NCBI GenBank assembly: GCA_963728765.1
Contig: CAVSKX010000004.1
Span: 372,001 to 436,000, forward strand
Direction: 5' to 3'
From: AC-32 sp963728765
Lineage (GTDB): Bacteria > Actinomycetota > Thermoleophilia > Gaiellales > Gaiellaceae
Length of the DNA: 64,000 bases
The translations under genes were made by a program, and so were the position numbers. Of the stretch, positions 32,303 through 41,222 are shown piece after piece. How positions within the stretch are numbered: the stretch's first letter is position 1; every line of letters starts with the position of its first letter. A model generated the notes under the pieces. That model searched no databases, was not told the DNA's origin, and saw nothing but the letters and a program-made list of their open reading frames with translations.

Positions 32303-34489
32303 ATGGCGCGCCGCCGGAAACGACGCACCCTCAAGCCGCGCGTACCTTCGCGCGTCAAGCGCCGCAAGCGCGCACCCAAGAAGGGCGAGGCCCGAGGGCA
32401 CCAGCATCCCGAGTTGACCGGGCTCGGCCTCACCGCGCTGGGCGTCTTCCTGGGCTTCGTGGTGTGGGCCGGCTGGAACGGCGGCTACGTCGGCGGCTGG
32501 ATCGGCGACGGGCTGGACGCGGCCATCGGCAGCGCCACGCTCGGCCTGCCCGCGGCGCTCGTAATCGTGGGAACGCTGATGGTTGCGCGCAGCGACCTCG
32601 TCGACGTCCGGCCCTTCCGCACGGGCCTCGTCGTGCTCGCCGTCGGCCTGATGATCACGCTCGGCAAGGACGAGGGCGGGTACTTCGGAACGCTCCTCGG
32701 CGGCGGCCTCGCGCTCGCGATCGGGTCCACGGGGGTCGCAATCGCGGGAATCCTGACGCTGCTGGTCGGTGGCCTGCTCGTGACCGGTGCGTCTGCGGGC
32801 GCGATGCTCAGAAGTTCCGGCCGGGCCGTCCACCGCGCTGCTCGCCGCTCGATGCCTCGCCGCCCCGAGCCTCGCCTGCAGGTGATCGAGGGCGCCGCCG
32901 CGCGGCCGGCGCCGCCGAGGCCCATGGCCCCGCCCGTCGACGTCGTGAACGAGTTCCCGGACATCGTCTCCGAGTCGCCGCCGCAGCTCGTGCCCGATGC
33001 CGAGGACGAGCCCGAGGAGACGAGCCTCTTCGACGTCACCTCCGAGACCGCCGGGGAGTACCGCCTTCCCGACCGCGCGCTGCTGCGCCGCTCCGCGCCC
33101 GGGTCCGGCCCCGACGCCGACCACTCGACCCGCGTCGCCGAGGCGCTCGTCCAGACGCTCGCCAACTTCGGGGTCGAGGCGACGGTCGTCGGCCAGATCT
33201 CGGGCCCGCGCGTCACGCGCTACGAGCTCCAGCTCGCACCGGGCACGAAGGTCTCGAAGGTCGCTGGCCTCAAGGACGACCTCTCCTACGCGCTCGCGAC
33301 GACCGAGATCCGCATCCTCGCGCCGATCCCCGGCAAGCAGGCCGTGGGCGTCGAGCTGCCCAACACGAGCCCGAACCTGGTCACCCTCGGCGACATCTAC
33401 GACGAGCTGCCTGCAACCTCGAGCCCGCTCTCCGTGTGGCTCGGCAAGGACATCTCGGGCCAGGCCGTGTGGACCGACCTCGCGCGCATGCCGCACATCC
33501 TGATCGCGGGCACGACCGGCTCGGGAAAGTCGGGCTGCATCAACACGATCCTCACCTCGGTGCTGCTGCGCTCGACCCCGGACGATGTCCGGATGATCCT
33601 GATCGACCCGAAGCGCATCGAGCTCAACTACTACGAGTCGATCCCGCATTTGCTCACGCCGGTCGTCTCCAGTCCTAAGGAGGCCGCCGCGGTGCTGCGG
33701 AACGTGGTCGCCGAGATGGAGAGGCGCTACGAGCGCCTCTCGGCCGTCCGAGCGCGGAACGTCGCCGAGGCCAACCGCGCCTTTCGCTCGCGCGGCGAGC
33801 CGTCGCTGCCGTACCTGCTGGTCGTGATCGACGAGCTCGCCGACCTGATGATGATCTCCCCCCAGGAGGTGGAAGACGCCGTCATCCGCCTGGCGCAGAA
33901 GTCTCGCGCCGTCGGTATCCACCTCGTGCTCGCCACGCAGCGCCCGTCGGTCGACGTCATCACCGGGATGATCAAGGCCAACGTGCCGAGCCGGATCGCG
34001 TTTGCCGTCTCGAGCCAGACCGATTCGCGCGTGATCCTCGACCAGGCGGGCGCCGAAAGCCTCCTGGGCCAGGGCGACATGCTCTTCAAGCCGCTCGGCA
34101 CCTCGCGCCTGCAGCGGCTTCAGGGCGCGTTCGTGACCGAGGAGGAGATCGCGCTGATCGTCGAGCAGTGCCGCGCGCAGCGCGACCAGGAGCTCGACCA
34201 GTCGTTGCTGGAGGCGCCCGAGGCGTCCGCCGAGGGCGGCGGGCACGGTGACGACGACTTCGACCCGGACGAGGACCCGTTGCTCGACAAGGCGATCGAG
34301 GTCGTCGTGCAGACCCAGACCGCGTCGGTCTCGCTCCTCCAGCGCCGGTTGCGGGTCGGCTACACCCGCGCGGGGCGGCTGATCGACATGCTCGAGCGGC
34401 GCGGCATCATCTCGGGCTACGAGGGCTCGAAGCCGAGGCGCGTGCTCGTGGACGAGTCGTCGCTGCCCCAACTGATCGACGCGATCTAG
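32303..34489 (+). CDS. ftsK: DNA translocase FtsK/SpoIIIE
   Basis: A 728-aa FtsK. After a basic start (MARRRKRRTLKPRVPSRVKR) come four membrane helices (about 45-185), a short acidic linker, the alpha/beta motor with GTTGSGKSGCIN near 403-414, LIDPKRIELNYYESIPHLLT, VIDELADLM and LATQRPSVDVITG, and a C-terminal winged helix (LLQRRLRVGYTRAGRLIDML) for KOPS recognition. It pumps chromosomal DNA at division. The linker is short compared with proteobacterial FtsK. No promoter hexamer was obvious; a propeller remnant lies directly upstream. Confidence 0.94.
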   Translation: MARRRKRRTLKPRVPSRVKRRKRAPKKGEARGHQHPELTGLGLTALGVFLGFVVWAGWNGGYVGGWIGDGLDAAIGSATLGLPAALVIVGTLMVARSDLVDVRPFRTGLVVLAVGLMITLGKDEGGYFGTLLGGGLALAIGSTGVAIAGILTLLVGGLLVTGASAGAMLRSSGRAVHRAARRSMPRRPEPRLQVIEGAAARPAPPRPMAPPVDVVNEFPDIVSESPPQLVPDAEDEPEETSLFDVTSETAGEYRLPDRALLRRSAPGSGPDADHSTRVAEALVQTLANFGVEATVVGQISGPRVTRYELQLAPGTKVSKVAGLKDDLSYALATTEIRILAPIPGKQAVGVELPNTSPNLVTLGDIYDELPATSSPLSVWLGKDISGQAVWTDLARMPHILIAGTTGSGKSGCINTILTSVLLRSTPDDVRMILIDPKRIELNYYESIPHLLTPVVSSPKEAAAVLRNVVAEMERRYERLSAVRARNVAEANRAFRSRGEPSLPYLLVVIDELADLMMISPQEVEDAVIRLAQKSRAVGIHLVLATQRPSVDVITGMIKANVPSRIAFAVSSQTDSRVILDQAGAESLLGQGDMLFKPLGTSRLQRLQGAFVTEEEIALIVEQCRAQRDQELDQSLLEAPEASAEGGGHGDDDFDPDEDPLLDKAIEVVVQTQTASVSLLQRRLRVGYTRAGRLIDMLERRGIISGYEGSKPRRVLVDESSLPQLIDAI

Positions 34490-34604
34490 GTCGCACAGAC
34501 CCGCAAGATGGGCCGTCTGGACTAGGCACGAGGCCTAACTTCGGGGTACGATCGGGCGTCTTTTACGGGTTGGTTAACTCGTTTTTTCCAATCAGGGAGG
34601 GCAA
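34490..34604 (+). promoter_or_regulatory. Promoter region of the nucleoside transporter operon
   Basis: 115 bases with an unusual AT-rich patch (TTTTACGGGTTGGTTAAC, then TTTTTT) just before the ribosome binding site GGGAGGG and the GTG at 34605. Unlike most operons here, this one has a clear leader. No exact -35/-10 pair could be settled. Confidence 0.35.
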
Positions 34605-35639
34605 GTGAGGGTTTCACGTCGTATGTCCATCGTTGCGGCTGCGCTTGTGGTCGTGCTGCTTGCAGCGCTTGCGGCGCTGGTAGGCAGCAGCTCGAGCCGT
34701 GCGTCCACGCAGGCGCAGAAGGCAACGTACCTCGCGACCCTGGTGAGCGACATCGGGAAGTTCAACGACCGGTCGTTCAACCAGTCGCAGAAGGAGGGGC
34801 TCGTCCGGGCCCGGAACAAGCTCCACGTCAAGATCAAGGCGCTGCAGTCGAACGCGCCGTCGGACTACATCCCGAACCTGACGAGTGCGGTCCGGGCGAA
34901 GTCGAACATCATCATCTCGGCGGGCTTCCTGCTCGCGGGCGACACGAACACCGTCGCCTCGAAGTACTCGAAGATCCACTTCGCGATCACCGACTACTCG
35001 GCGAAGGACGACCCGTTCAAGGGCCGCAAGAACGTCATGGGCCTCACCTACGCGGCGAACGAGTCCGGTTGTCTGGTCGGCGTGCTCGCCGCGAAGATGG
35101 CCAAGAAGATGGGGCGGAAGACGATCGGCGCGGTCGGCGGCATCAAGATCCCGCCCGTCGACATCTGGATCGCCGGTTACCAGTTCTGCGCGAAGAAGGC
35201 GGTCCCCGGGACGCAGGTCCTGATCGACTACTCGCAGGACTTCGTCGCGGCGGACAAGTGCAAGACGCTCGCCGAGAACCAGATCGCCAAGGGCGCGAAG
35301 GTGCTCTTCCAGGTTGCGGGCGGCTGCGGCCTCGGCACCCTGAAGGCGGCCGCTGCGGCCAAGATCTGGGGCATCGGGGTCGACAAGGACCAGTACCGGG
35401 ATGCCAAGCGGGTCATGACGTCCGGCGTCAAGCGCGTCGACAACGGCGTCTACCAGGCCATCCAGAAGGCCAAGAACGGCGGCTTCAAGCGTGGTGGCAA
35501 TCTGCTCTTCAACCTGAAGAACAAGGGCATGGGCGTCGGCAAGATGAACCCGGCCGTTCCGAAGGCGTACATCAAGCTGATGAACCAGTACAAGACGAAG
35601 ATCATCAACAAGAAGCTCAAGGTCCCGACGAAGCTCTAG
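34605..35639 (+). CDS. BMP-family nucleoside-binding protein, non-lipoprotein copy
   Basis: A 344-aa periplasmic-type binding protein of the BMP/PnrA family: TLVSDIGKFNDRSFNQSQKE, LQSNAPSDYIPNLTSAV, SAGFLLAGDTNTVA, NVMGLTYAANESGCLVG, GGIKIPPVDIWIAGY and VAGGCGLGTLKAA. It has a signal helix (SIVAAALVVVLLAALAALV) but no lipobox cysteine; the region after the helix is SSSSRAST. It should be released or held by an uncleaved helix. About 75% of the sequence is shared with the next gene. Pairs with the ABC importer downstream. Confidence 0.88.
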   Translation: MRVSRRMSIVAAALVVVLLAALAALVGSSSSRASTQAQKATYLATLVSDIGKFNDRSFNQSQKEGLVRARNKLHVKIKALQSNAPSDYIPNLTSAVRAKSNIIISAGFLLAGDTNTVASKYSKIHFAITDYSAKDDPFKGRKNVMGLTYAANESGCLVGVLAAKMAKKMGRKTIGAVGGIKIPPVDIWIAGYQFCAKKAVPGTQVLIDYSQDFVAADKCKTLAENQIAKGAKVLFQVAGGCGLGTLKAAAAAKIWGIGVDKDQYRDAKRVMTSGVKRVDNGVYQAIQKAKNGGFKRGGNLLFNLKNKGMGVGKMNPAVPKAYIKLMNQYKTKIINKKLKVPTKL

Positions 35640-35664
35640 ACGGGCCGAGCTACGCGGTATGCGA

Positions 35665-35695
35665 CGGGCGGGCCTGCAGGCCCGCCCGTTTCTTT
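35665..35695 (+). terminator. Intrinsic terminator between the two BMP genes
   Basis: Perfect 24-base palindrome (arm CGGGCGGGCCTG, 35665-35688) followed by TTTCTTT. It would cut most transcription from the first binding-protein gene before the second. Confidence 0.8.
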
Positions 35696-35697
35696 GG

Positions 35698-35703
35698 TAG
35701 AAC
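35698..35703 (+). promoter_or_regulatory. -10-like hexamer TAGAAC before the second BMP gene
   Basis: Lies just after the terminator and seven bases before the ATG; would restart transcription for the lipoprotein copy and the ABC genes. Confidence 0.35.
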
Positions 35704-35710
35704 ATCGTCG

Positions 35711-36763
35711 ATGGGGGTGGTACTGCGGACTAGACCGCTCGCCGTGCTCGGCGCGGCGGCGGCGCTGATGGCGGCCGGCTGCGGCGGAGGCGGCGGAGGC
35801 GGCAACGAGACGTCTGCGACCACGACGGGCAAGGCGGCGGGCTCGAACACGACGGTCGCGCTCGTCAGCGACATCGGCAAGTTCAACGACCGCTCCTTCA
35901 ACCAGTCGCAGAAGGAGGGCCTCGACCGCGCCAAGACCGACCTCGGCGTGAACACGATCGCGCTCCAGTCGAACTCCCCCTCCGACTACGTGCCGAACCT
36001 GACCCAGGCGGTGCGGAAGAAGGCCAACCTGATCATCGCCGCAGGCTTCCTGCTCGCGGGTGACACGAACACCGTCGCGAAGAAGAACCCGAACACTCAC
36101 TTCGCCATCACCGACTACGACGTCAAGGGAACCCCGTTCAACGGCCGCAAGAACGTCATGGGCCTGACCTACGCGGCGAACGAGTCGGGCTGCCTGGTCG
36201 GCTATCTCGCGGCCGAGATGGCGAAGAAGCAGGGCGGCAAGCAGATCATCGGCGCCGTGGGTGGGCTCAAGATCCCGCCGGTCGACATCTGGATCGCCGG
36301 CTACCAGCACTGCGCGAAGCTGTTCAACCCGAACATCAAGGTGCTGATCGGCTACTCGCAGGACTTCGTCGCCTCGGACAAGTGCAAGACCGTCGCCGAG
36401 AACCAGATCTCGCAGGGCGCGCAGGTGCTCTTCCAGGTCGCGGGCGGCTGTGGTCTCGGCACGCTCAAGGCCGCCGACGCCGCGGGCATCTGGGGGATCG
36501 GCGTCGACAAGGACCAGTACAACGACGCCAAGCGCGTCCTCACCTCCGGGGTGAAGCGCGTCGACAACGGCGTCTTCACGGCCGTCAAGCAGGTCGAAGA
36601 GGGCAAGTTCAAGGGCGGCGGCAACCTGCTCTTCAACCTGAAGAACAAGGGCATGGACGTCGGCAAGATCAACCCGGCCGTCCCGCAGGACCTGATCGAC
36701 AAGATGAACGAGCTGAAGCAGAAGATCATCTCGGGCCAGGTCAAGGTCCCCTCGACCCTGTAG
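35711..36763 (+). CDS. BMP-family nucleoside-binding lipoprotein
   Basis: A 350-aa lipoprotein: signal ending in the lipobox LMAAGCGG (Cys near residue 21), then a Gly/Thr linker and a BMP domain nearly identical in motifs to the upstream copy (VSDIGKFNDRSFNQSQKEGL, AGFLLAGDTNTVAKK, NVMGLTYAANESGCLVGY, GGLKIPPVDIWIAGYQ, VAGGCGLGTLKAADAAGI). BMP proteins feed nucleosides to ABC importers. The lipid anchor is what a Gram-positive importer needs. This copy is closest to the ATPase gene and is probably the main receptor. Confidence 0.9.
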   Translation: MGVVLRTRPLAVLGAAAALMAAGCGGGGGGGNETSATTTGKAAGSNTTVALVSDIGKFNDRSFNQSQKEGLDRAKTDLGVNTIALQSNSPSDYVPNLTQAVRKKANLIIAAGFLLAGDTNTVAKKNPNTHFAITDYDVKGTPFNGRKNVMGLTYAANESGCLVGYLAAEMAKKQGGKQIIGAVGGLKIPPVDIWIAGYQHCAKLFNPNIKVLIGYSQDFVASDKCKTVAENQISQGAQVLFQVAGGCGLGTLKAADAAGIWGIGVDKDQYNDAKRVLTSGVKRVDNGVFTAVKQVEEGKFKGGGNLLFNLKNKGMDVGKINPAVPQDLIDKMNELKQKIISGQVKVPSTL

Positions 36764-36784
36764 CGCCCGTTTAGCCGACCTCCA

Positions 36785-36790
36785 TAGAAT
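36785..36790 (+). promoter_or_regulatory. -10 hexamer TAGAAT before the ABC ATPase gene
   Basis: Nine bases before the GTG start; an internal promoter for the ABC genes is possible. Confidence 0.4.
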
Positions 36791-36799
36791 CTCCCCGCG

Positions 36800-38332
36800 G
36801 TGGAAGCCTCCACGGTTCTCGAGATGCGGGGCATCACGAAGCGGTTCCCCGGCGTCGTCGCCAACGACGACGTCGACTTCGACCTGCGTAAGGGCGAGGT
36901 GCATGCGCTGCTCGGGGAGAACGGCGCCGGCAAGTCGACTTTGATGAACATCCTCTACGGGCTCTACCGGGCCGACCAGGGCGAGACCCGGATGGGCGGC
37001 AACCCGGTCGCGTTCGGCTCGGCCAAGGACGCGATCGACCGCGGGATCGGGATGGTGCACCAGCACTTCATGCTCATCCCGGTGATGACGGTCGCCGAGA
37101 ACATCGTCCTCGAGGTCGAGCCGCGGAAGGCCGGGGTGCTGCTCGACTACGACAAGGCCGTCGAGCGGGTGCAAGAGATCTCGACGCGCTTCGGCCTCGC
37201 CGTCAACCCGAGGGCCAAGGTCGAGAACATCAGCGTCGGCCAGCAGCAGCGGGTCGAGATCCTGAAGGCGCTCTACCGCGACGCCGAGATCCTGATCCTC
37301 GACGAGCCGACCGCCGTGCTGACGCCGCAGGAGGCGGGCGAGCTGTTCGCGATCATCAAGTCGCTCCAGGCCGACGGCACCTCGATCATCTTCATCAGCC
37401 ACAAGCTGAACGAGGTGCTCGAGATCGCCGACCGGATCACCGTGCTCCGCCGTGGCAAGCAGATCGACACCGTCCCGCGTGAGGGCGCGACCGAGGAAGG
37501 GCTCGCGCGGATGATGGTCGGCCGCGAGGTGCTGCTCCGCGTCGACAAGAGGCCGTCGGAGCCGGGCGACAAGCTCCTCGAGCTGCGCGAAGTGAACGTG
37601 AACGACGACCGCGGCCTGCCGGCCGTGCGCGAGGTCTCGTTCGACGTGCACGCGGGCGAGATCGTCGGCCTCGCCGGCGTCGAGGGCAACGGCCAGAGCG
37701 AGCTGATCGAGGCGATCACCGGCCTCCGGGCCGCCGACAGTGGCGAGATCGTCGTCGGCGGGCGCAGGATCACGCACCCGACGGCGCGGAAGATGCTGAA
37801 CGCCGGCGTCGGCCACATCCCGGAAGACCGCCAGCGCCGCGGGCTCGTGCTCGAGTTCTCGATCGCCGAGAACATCGCGCTCCACGACTACAACCGCCCG
37901 CCCGCCTCGAAGTGGGGCTGGCTTTTCCCGCGGCGGCTGCTTCAGCGCGCCGCGAGCCTGATCCGCGAGTTCGACGTGCGCGGCGGCGGGCCGCGTACGG
38001 TCGGCGGCGCCCTCTCCGGCGGCAACCAGCAAAAGGTCGTCGCGGCCCGGGAGATCGCGCGCGACCCGAGCGTGCTCGTAGCGGCGCAGCCGACACGCGG
38101 GCTCGACGTCGGCGCGATCGAGTACCTGCACCGCCGCCTCGTCGAGGAGCGGGACGAAGGTCGCGCGATCCTGCTCGTCTCGCTGGAGCTGGACGAGATC
38201 CTCTCGCTCTCCGACCGGATCCTCGTCATGTACGAGGGCCGGATCGTCGGCGAGCACGCGCGTGCCACGACAGAAGAGGAGATCGGCCTCGAGATGCTCG
38301 GAGGCAGGCGCAAGGAGGCACCGGCCGCTTGA
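36800..38332 (+). CDS. Nucleoside ABC importer, double ATP-binding protein
   Basis: A 510-aa tandem ABC ATPase. Domain 1 has LLGENGAGKSTLMNILYGL, HQHFMLIPVMTVAENI, signature SVGQQQRVEILKAL and ILILDEPTAVLTP. Domain 2 has a degenerate P-loop GVEGNGQSELIEAI, signature LSGGNQQKVVAARE and VLVAAQPTRGLDVGAIEYLH. This is the NupO/YufO or RbsA-like architecture. It is followed by two permease genes, the first at a TTGA overlap. Energises import of nucleosides captured by the BMP proteins. Confidence 0.92.
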   Translation: MEASTVLEMRGITKRFPGVVANDDVDFDLRKGEVHALLGENGAGKSTLMNILYGLYRADQGETRMGGNPVAFGSAKDAIDRGIGMVHQHFMLIPVMTVAENIVLEVEPRKAGVLLDYDKAVERVQEISTRFGLAVNPRAKVENISVGQQQRVEILKALYRDAEILILDEPTAVLTPQEAGELFAIIKSLQADGTSIIFISHKLNEVLEIADRITVLRRGKQIDTVPREGATEEGLARMMVGREVLLRVDKRPSEPGDKLLELREVNVNDDRGLPAVREVSFDVHAGEIVGLAGVEGNGQSELIEAITGLRAADSGEIVVGGRRITHPTARKMLNAGVGHIPEDRQRRGLVLEFSIAENIALHDYNRPPASKWGWLFPRRLLQRAASLIREFDVRGGGPRTVGGALSGGNQQKVVAAREIARDPSVLVAAQPTRGLDVGAIEYLHRRLVEERDEGRAILLVSLELDEILSLSDRILVMYEGRIVGEHARATTEEEIGLEMLGGRRKEAPAA

Positions 38333-39579
38333 GCGAGCCGCTCGCCCCGCAGCACGGGCCGCAACCGGAGGAGCTCGGACAGGCCCCTCCCACGACCGTC
38401 GCCTCGCGGCTCGACGTCTGGCAGCGTGCCGGCGGGATCGTCGTCCCGATCGTGACGGCGCTCGTCGCGTTCTTCATCGGCGGCCTGCTGGTGCTCGCCA
38501 CCGGCCACAACCCGTTCCAGGCCTACTGGGACATCGTCAACGGCGCCGGGCTGAACTGGCTGGCGCACCCGACGAACACCGACGTCGCGAACACCGCCGC
38601 CTACAACTTCAGCCAGACCCTGCTGCAGACGACGTCCCTGATCCTGACGGGTCTCGCCGTCGCGTTCGCCTTCCGCTGCGGGCTGTTCAACATCGGCGGC
38701 AACGGCCAGTACCTGATGGGCCTGTTCGTGGCGAACTGGGTCGGCGTCTCGTTCGTGAACATGTCACGCCCGGCGCACGTGCTGGTCGGGATCGCGCTGG
38801 CGACGGCCGCGGGAGCAGCCTGGGCCGCGATCGCGGGCTTCCTGAAGGCGACCACCGGCGCGCACGAGGTGATCACGACGATCATGCTCAACTGGGTCGC
38901 CTACTGGATCGGGAACTACCTCTTCCAGCAGGGCGGGCCGCTGCAGGGGCCGGCGAACAAGCCGCTCGACATCCCGATCTCCGGCAACGTCGTCGACGGC
39001 GCCAAGCTCCCCGTGTTCTGGGGCGACCCGGCGCTCCAGGGACTGCATATCGGCTTTTTCGTCGCGATCGGGGCGCTCGTCGTCTTCTGGCTGATCCTCA
39101 ACCGCACAACCCTCGGGTACGAGGTGCGCGCGGTCGGCTACAACCCCGACGCGGCCGCCTACGGCGGGATCAAGGTGCGCACGAACTACGTCCGCGCGAT
39201 GGCGATCTCGGGCGCGTTCGCTGGCCTCGCGGGCGGCCTGGACATGCTGGGCTACCTCTACAAGATCGGCACCTCGGACGTGCAGGTGCAGGCGATCGGC
39301 TTTCTGGGGATCGCGGTTGCGCTGCTCGGGCGGAACACGGCCGTCGGCGTCGGCCTGGCTGGCTTCCTCTTCGGCGCCCTGCTCTACGGCACGACGCACG
39401 GCCTGCAGTCGGGAACGATCGACCCGAGCCTCGCGGGGCACCTGACGGAGATGATCCAGGGGCTCGTCGTGCTCTTCGTCGGGGCCGACGTGCTCATCCT
39501 CGCCGTGTGGAGCTCGCGGCGGAAGCTGAAGCGGCGCAGTCGTGAGCCGGCGACTGCAGCGCCAGAAGGGGCAACGTGA
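38329..39579 (+). CDS. Nucleoside ABC importer permease 1
   Basis: A 416-aa BPD_transp_2 permease with about ten membrane helices. Characteristic segments are TGLAVAFAFRCGLFNIGGNGQ, GAHEVITTIMLNWVAYWIG and YEVRAVGYNPDAAAYGGIKV, the last being the cytoplasmic coupling region contacting the ATPase. The TTG start overlaps the ATPase stop (TTGA). It forms a heterodimer with permease 2. The N-terminal 40 residues are polar and Pro-rich, an extension of unclear role. Confidence 0.9.
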   Translation: MSEPLAPQHGPQPEELGQAPPTTVASRLDVWQRAGGIVVPIVTALVAFFIGGLLVLATGHNPFQAYWDIVNGAGLNWLAHPTNTDVANTAAYNFSQTLLQTTSLILTGLAVAFAFRCGLFNIGGNGQYLMGLFVANWVGVSFVNMSRPAHVLVGIALATAAGAAWAAIAGFLKATTGAHEVITTIMLNWVAYWIGNYLFQQGGPLQGPANKPLDIPISGNVVDGAKLPVFWGDPALQGLHIGFFVAIGALVVFWLILNRTTLGYEVRAVGYNPDAAAYGGIKVRTNYVRAMAISGAFAGLAGGLDMLGYLYKIGTSDVQVQAIGFLGIAVALLGRNTAVGVGLAGFLFGALLYGTTHGLQSGTIDPSLAGHLTEMIQGLVVLFVGADVLILAVWSSRRKLKRRSREPATAAPEGAT

Positions 39580-39661
39580 GGACGCTACGCGTTTGGTTTG
39601 GCTGGAGGACTCGACCCGGTGATCACCGCGCGGGCCAACGAACCGCTCGCGAGGTAGGCCG

Positions 39662-40861
39662 ATGAGCACGTACGTCGGCACCGCCGCCCGCTCGCGGCTC
39701 ACCGACTCCTCGACTGTCGGGACGGTCGGGATCGTCATCGGCGTCGTCGCGTTCATCCTGGCGATCCCGCCGATCACGGCCCGCTCGCCGGTCTGGCCGG
39801 TCCTGCTCGGGGTCGTCGCGGTGCTGTTCGGGATCGTGGCCGTGTCCAGGGGCGGCGGCCGCATCGGCTGGGGCGCAGTTGGAGCCGGGATCGTCGGCTG
39901 CGGGCTCGCGCTCCTCGCGATGCAGTCGAGCGTCGGGAACCTGAACACAGTCTTTACGGCGAGCCTGATTGCGTCGATGCTCGTCTTCGCCACGCCGCTC
40001 ACCTTCGCCGCTCTGGGCGGCATCTTTTCGGAACGCTCCGGCGTTGTGAACATCGGCCTCGAGGGGATGATGCTGATGGGGGCGTTCTGGGGCATCTGGG
40101 GCGCCGACAAGACCGGCAGCTGGGTCTGGGGCGTGGGGATCGCGATGCTCTCCGGCGGCCTCCTCGCGCTCGTCCACGCCTTCTTCGCGATCCACCTACG
40201 CGCCGACCAGATCGTCGGCGGAGTGGCGGTGAACTTCCTCGCGCTCGGCATCACCGGCTACTTCTTCGTCCAGCTCTACCACGGCGAGAACGTCCCCACG
40301 GGCGTCTCGCAGATCCCCGACGTCAACCTTGCCAAGCAGTCGAACAACGGGTTCTTCGCCGAGGCGATCGGCCACCTGAACCTGATGATCTGGGTGGCGA
40401 TCCTGTTCGTGCCGCTGACGTACATCGTGCTGTTCAAAACGCCGATCGGGCTGCGGATCCGCGCCTGCGGCGAGCACCCTCGCGCGGCCGACACGGTCGG
40501 AATCAACGTTTACCTCGTGCGCTACTGCTCGGTGATCCTCTCCGGGATCCTCGCCGCGATGGGCGGCGCGTACCTCACGGTGGGCTACCTGAACACCTAC
40601 AACGAGAACGTCACCGCCGGCCGCGGCTTCATCGCGCTCGCCGCCGTGATCTTCGGCAACTGGCGGCCGTTCGGCGCCTTCGGCGCGACGCTGCTCTTCG
40701 GCTTTTCGACCGCGCTCGCGTTCCGGCTCCCGGTCTATTCGTCGAACGCGGCCACGCTCTTCCAGGCGTTGCCGTACGTCCTGACGCTGATCGCGGTCGC
40801 CGGTGTGATCGGCCGCACGATCCCGCCTGCAGCCGATGGACGGCCTTATAAGAAGCAGTAG
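39662..40861 (+). CDS. Nucleoside ABC importer permease 2
   Basis: A 399-aa BPD_transp_2 permease. After an extra N-terminal pair of helices (GIVIGVVAFILAIPPITA, VLLGVVAVLFGIVAVS) the conserved fold begins: FAALGGIFSERSGVVNIGLEGMM, HLRADQIVGGVAVNFLALG, FKTPIGLRIRACGEHPRAADT (coupling loop) and AGRGFIALAAVIFGNWRPF. It completes the transporter with permease 1. The 82-base gap after permease 1 holds no gene; the ATG at 39662 follows GAGGTAGGCC. Confidence 0.9.
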   Translation: MSTYVGTAARSRLTDSSTVGTVGIVIGVVAFILAIPPITARSPVWPVLLGVVAVLFGIVAVSRGGGRIGWGAVGAGIVGCGLALLAMQSSVGNLNTVFTASLIASMLVFATPLTFAALGGIFSERSGVVNIGLEGMMLMGAFWGIWGADKTGSWVWGVGIAMLSGGLLALVHAFFAIHLRADQIVGGVAVNFLALGITGYFFVQLYHGENVPTGVSQIPDVNLAKQSNNGFFAEAIGHLNLMIWVAILFVPLTYIVLFKTPIGLRIRACGEHPRAADTVGINVYLVRYCSVILSGILAAMGGAYLTVGYLNTYNENVTAGRGFIALAAVIFGNWRPFGAFGATLLFGFSTALAFRLPVYSSNAATLFQALPYVLTLIAVAGVIGRTIPPAADGRPYKKQ

Positions 40862-41192
40862 CGAACGGGCGCGGAACCTCGCGGCGCGCGGCTCGGTCCT
40901 GCTCGGCGTGCTCGCGCTCGCCCTCCCGGTGGTGGCCTACGCGGCCGCGCGGCAGCTCGACCGCGTGTCGCTGGTGCAGGCAACCGCCGCCACGTGCGCA
41001 TCGGTGGGCCTCGGCGGCATCGCCATTCTCCTGGCCCGCAAGGGGAGGCGGAACATCGAACGGACGATCGGGCGGGCCGGGGGTGCGGGCTCCGCGAGGG
41101 TCGGCCGGCTGCTCGGAATGCTCGGCGTTTGCGTCGGCCTGACGGCCGCTGTCGCCCTCGGCGTCTACGGCCTCTTGAACTACTTCGGTTAG
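40836..41192 (+). CDS. Hypothetical membrane protein, 118 aa
   Basis: Overlaps the permease 2 end by 26 bases. Three membrane helices are visible (LLGVLALALPVVAYAAA, ATAATCASVGLGGIAILLA and LLGMLGVCVGLTAAVALGVYGLL), with a basic loop KGRRNIERTIGRAGG between helices 2 and 3. No family is recognised. It could be an accessory of the importer or belong functionally to the rodZ-like gene that follows. Confidence 0.65.
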   Translation: MDGLIRSSSERARNLAARGSVLLGVLALALPVVAYAAARQLDRVSLVQATAATCASVGLGGIAILLARKGRRNIERTIGRAGGAGSARVGRLLGMLGVCVGLTAAVALGVYGLLNYFG

Positions 41193-41205
41193 GCCCGATC
41201 GCCAC

Positions 41206-41211
41206 TACAAT
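41206..41211 (+). promoter_or_regulatory. -10 hexamer TACAAT of the rodZ-like gene
   Basis: Eleven bases before the GTG at 41223; head of the rodZ-cinA-thpR-recA string. Confidence 0.45.
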
Positions 41212-41222
41212 CGGCCTTTCTC

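Noticed and set aside
35636..38257. An 873-codon frame antisense to the second BMP gene and the ABC ATPase
   Set aside because: It is the shadow of strongly conserved plus-strand genes; composition is Asp/Val/Leu/Arg skewed with no domain.
8785..39598. Similar string TGAG(C/G)ACGCTACGCGT at 8785 and 39577, partly also at 29337
   Set aside because: 18 of 20 matching bases in GC-rich DNA of this size is expected by chance; no symmetry or shared function.
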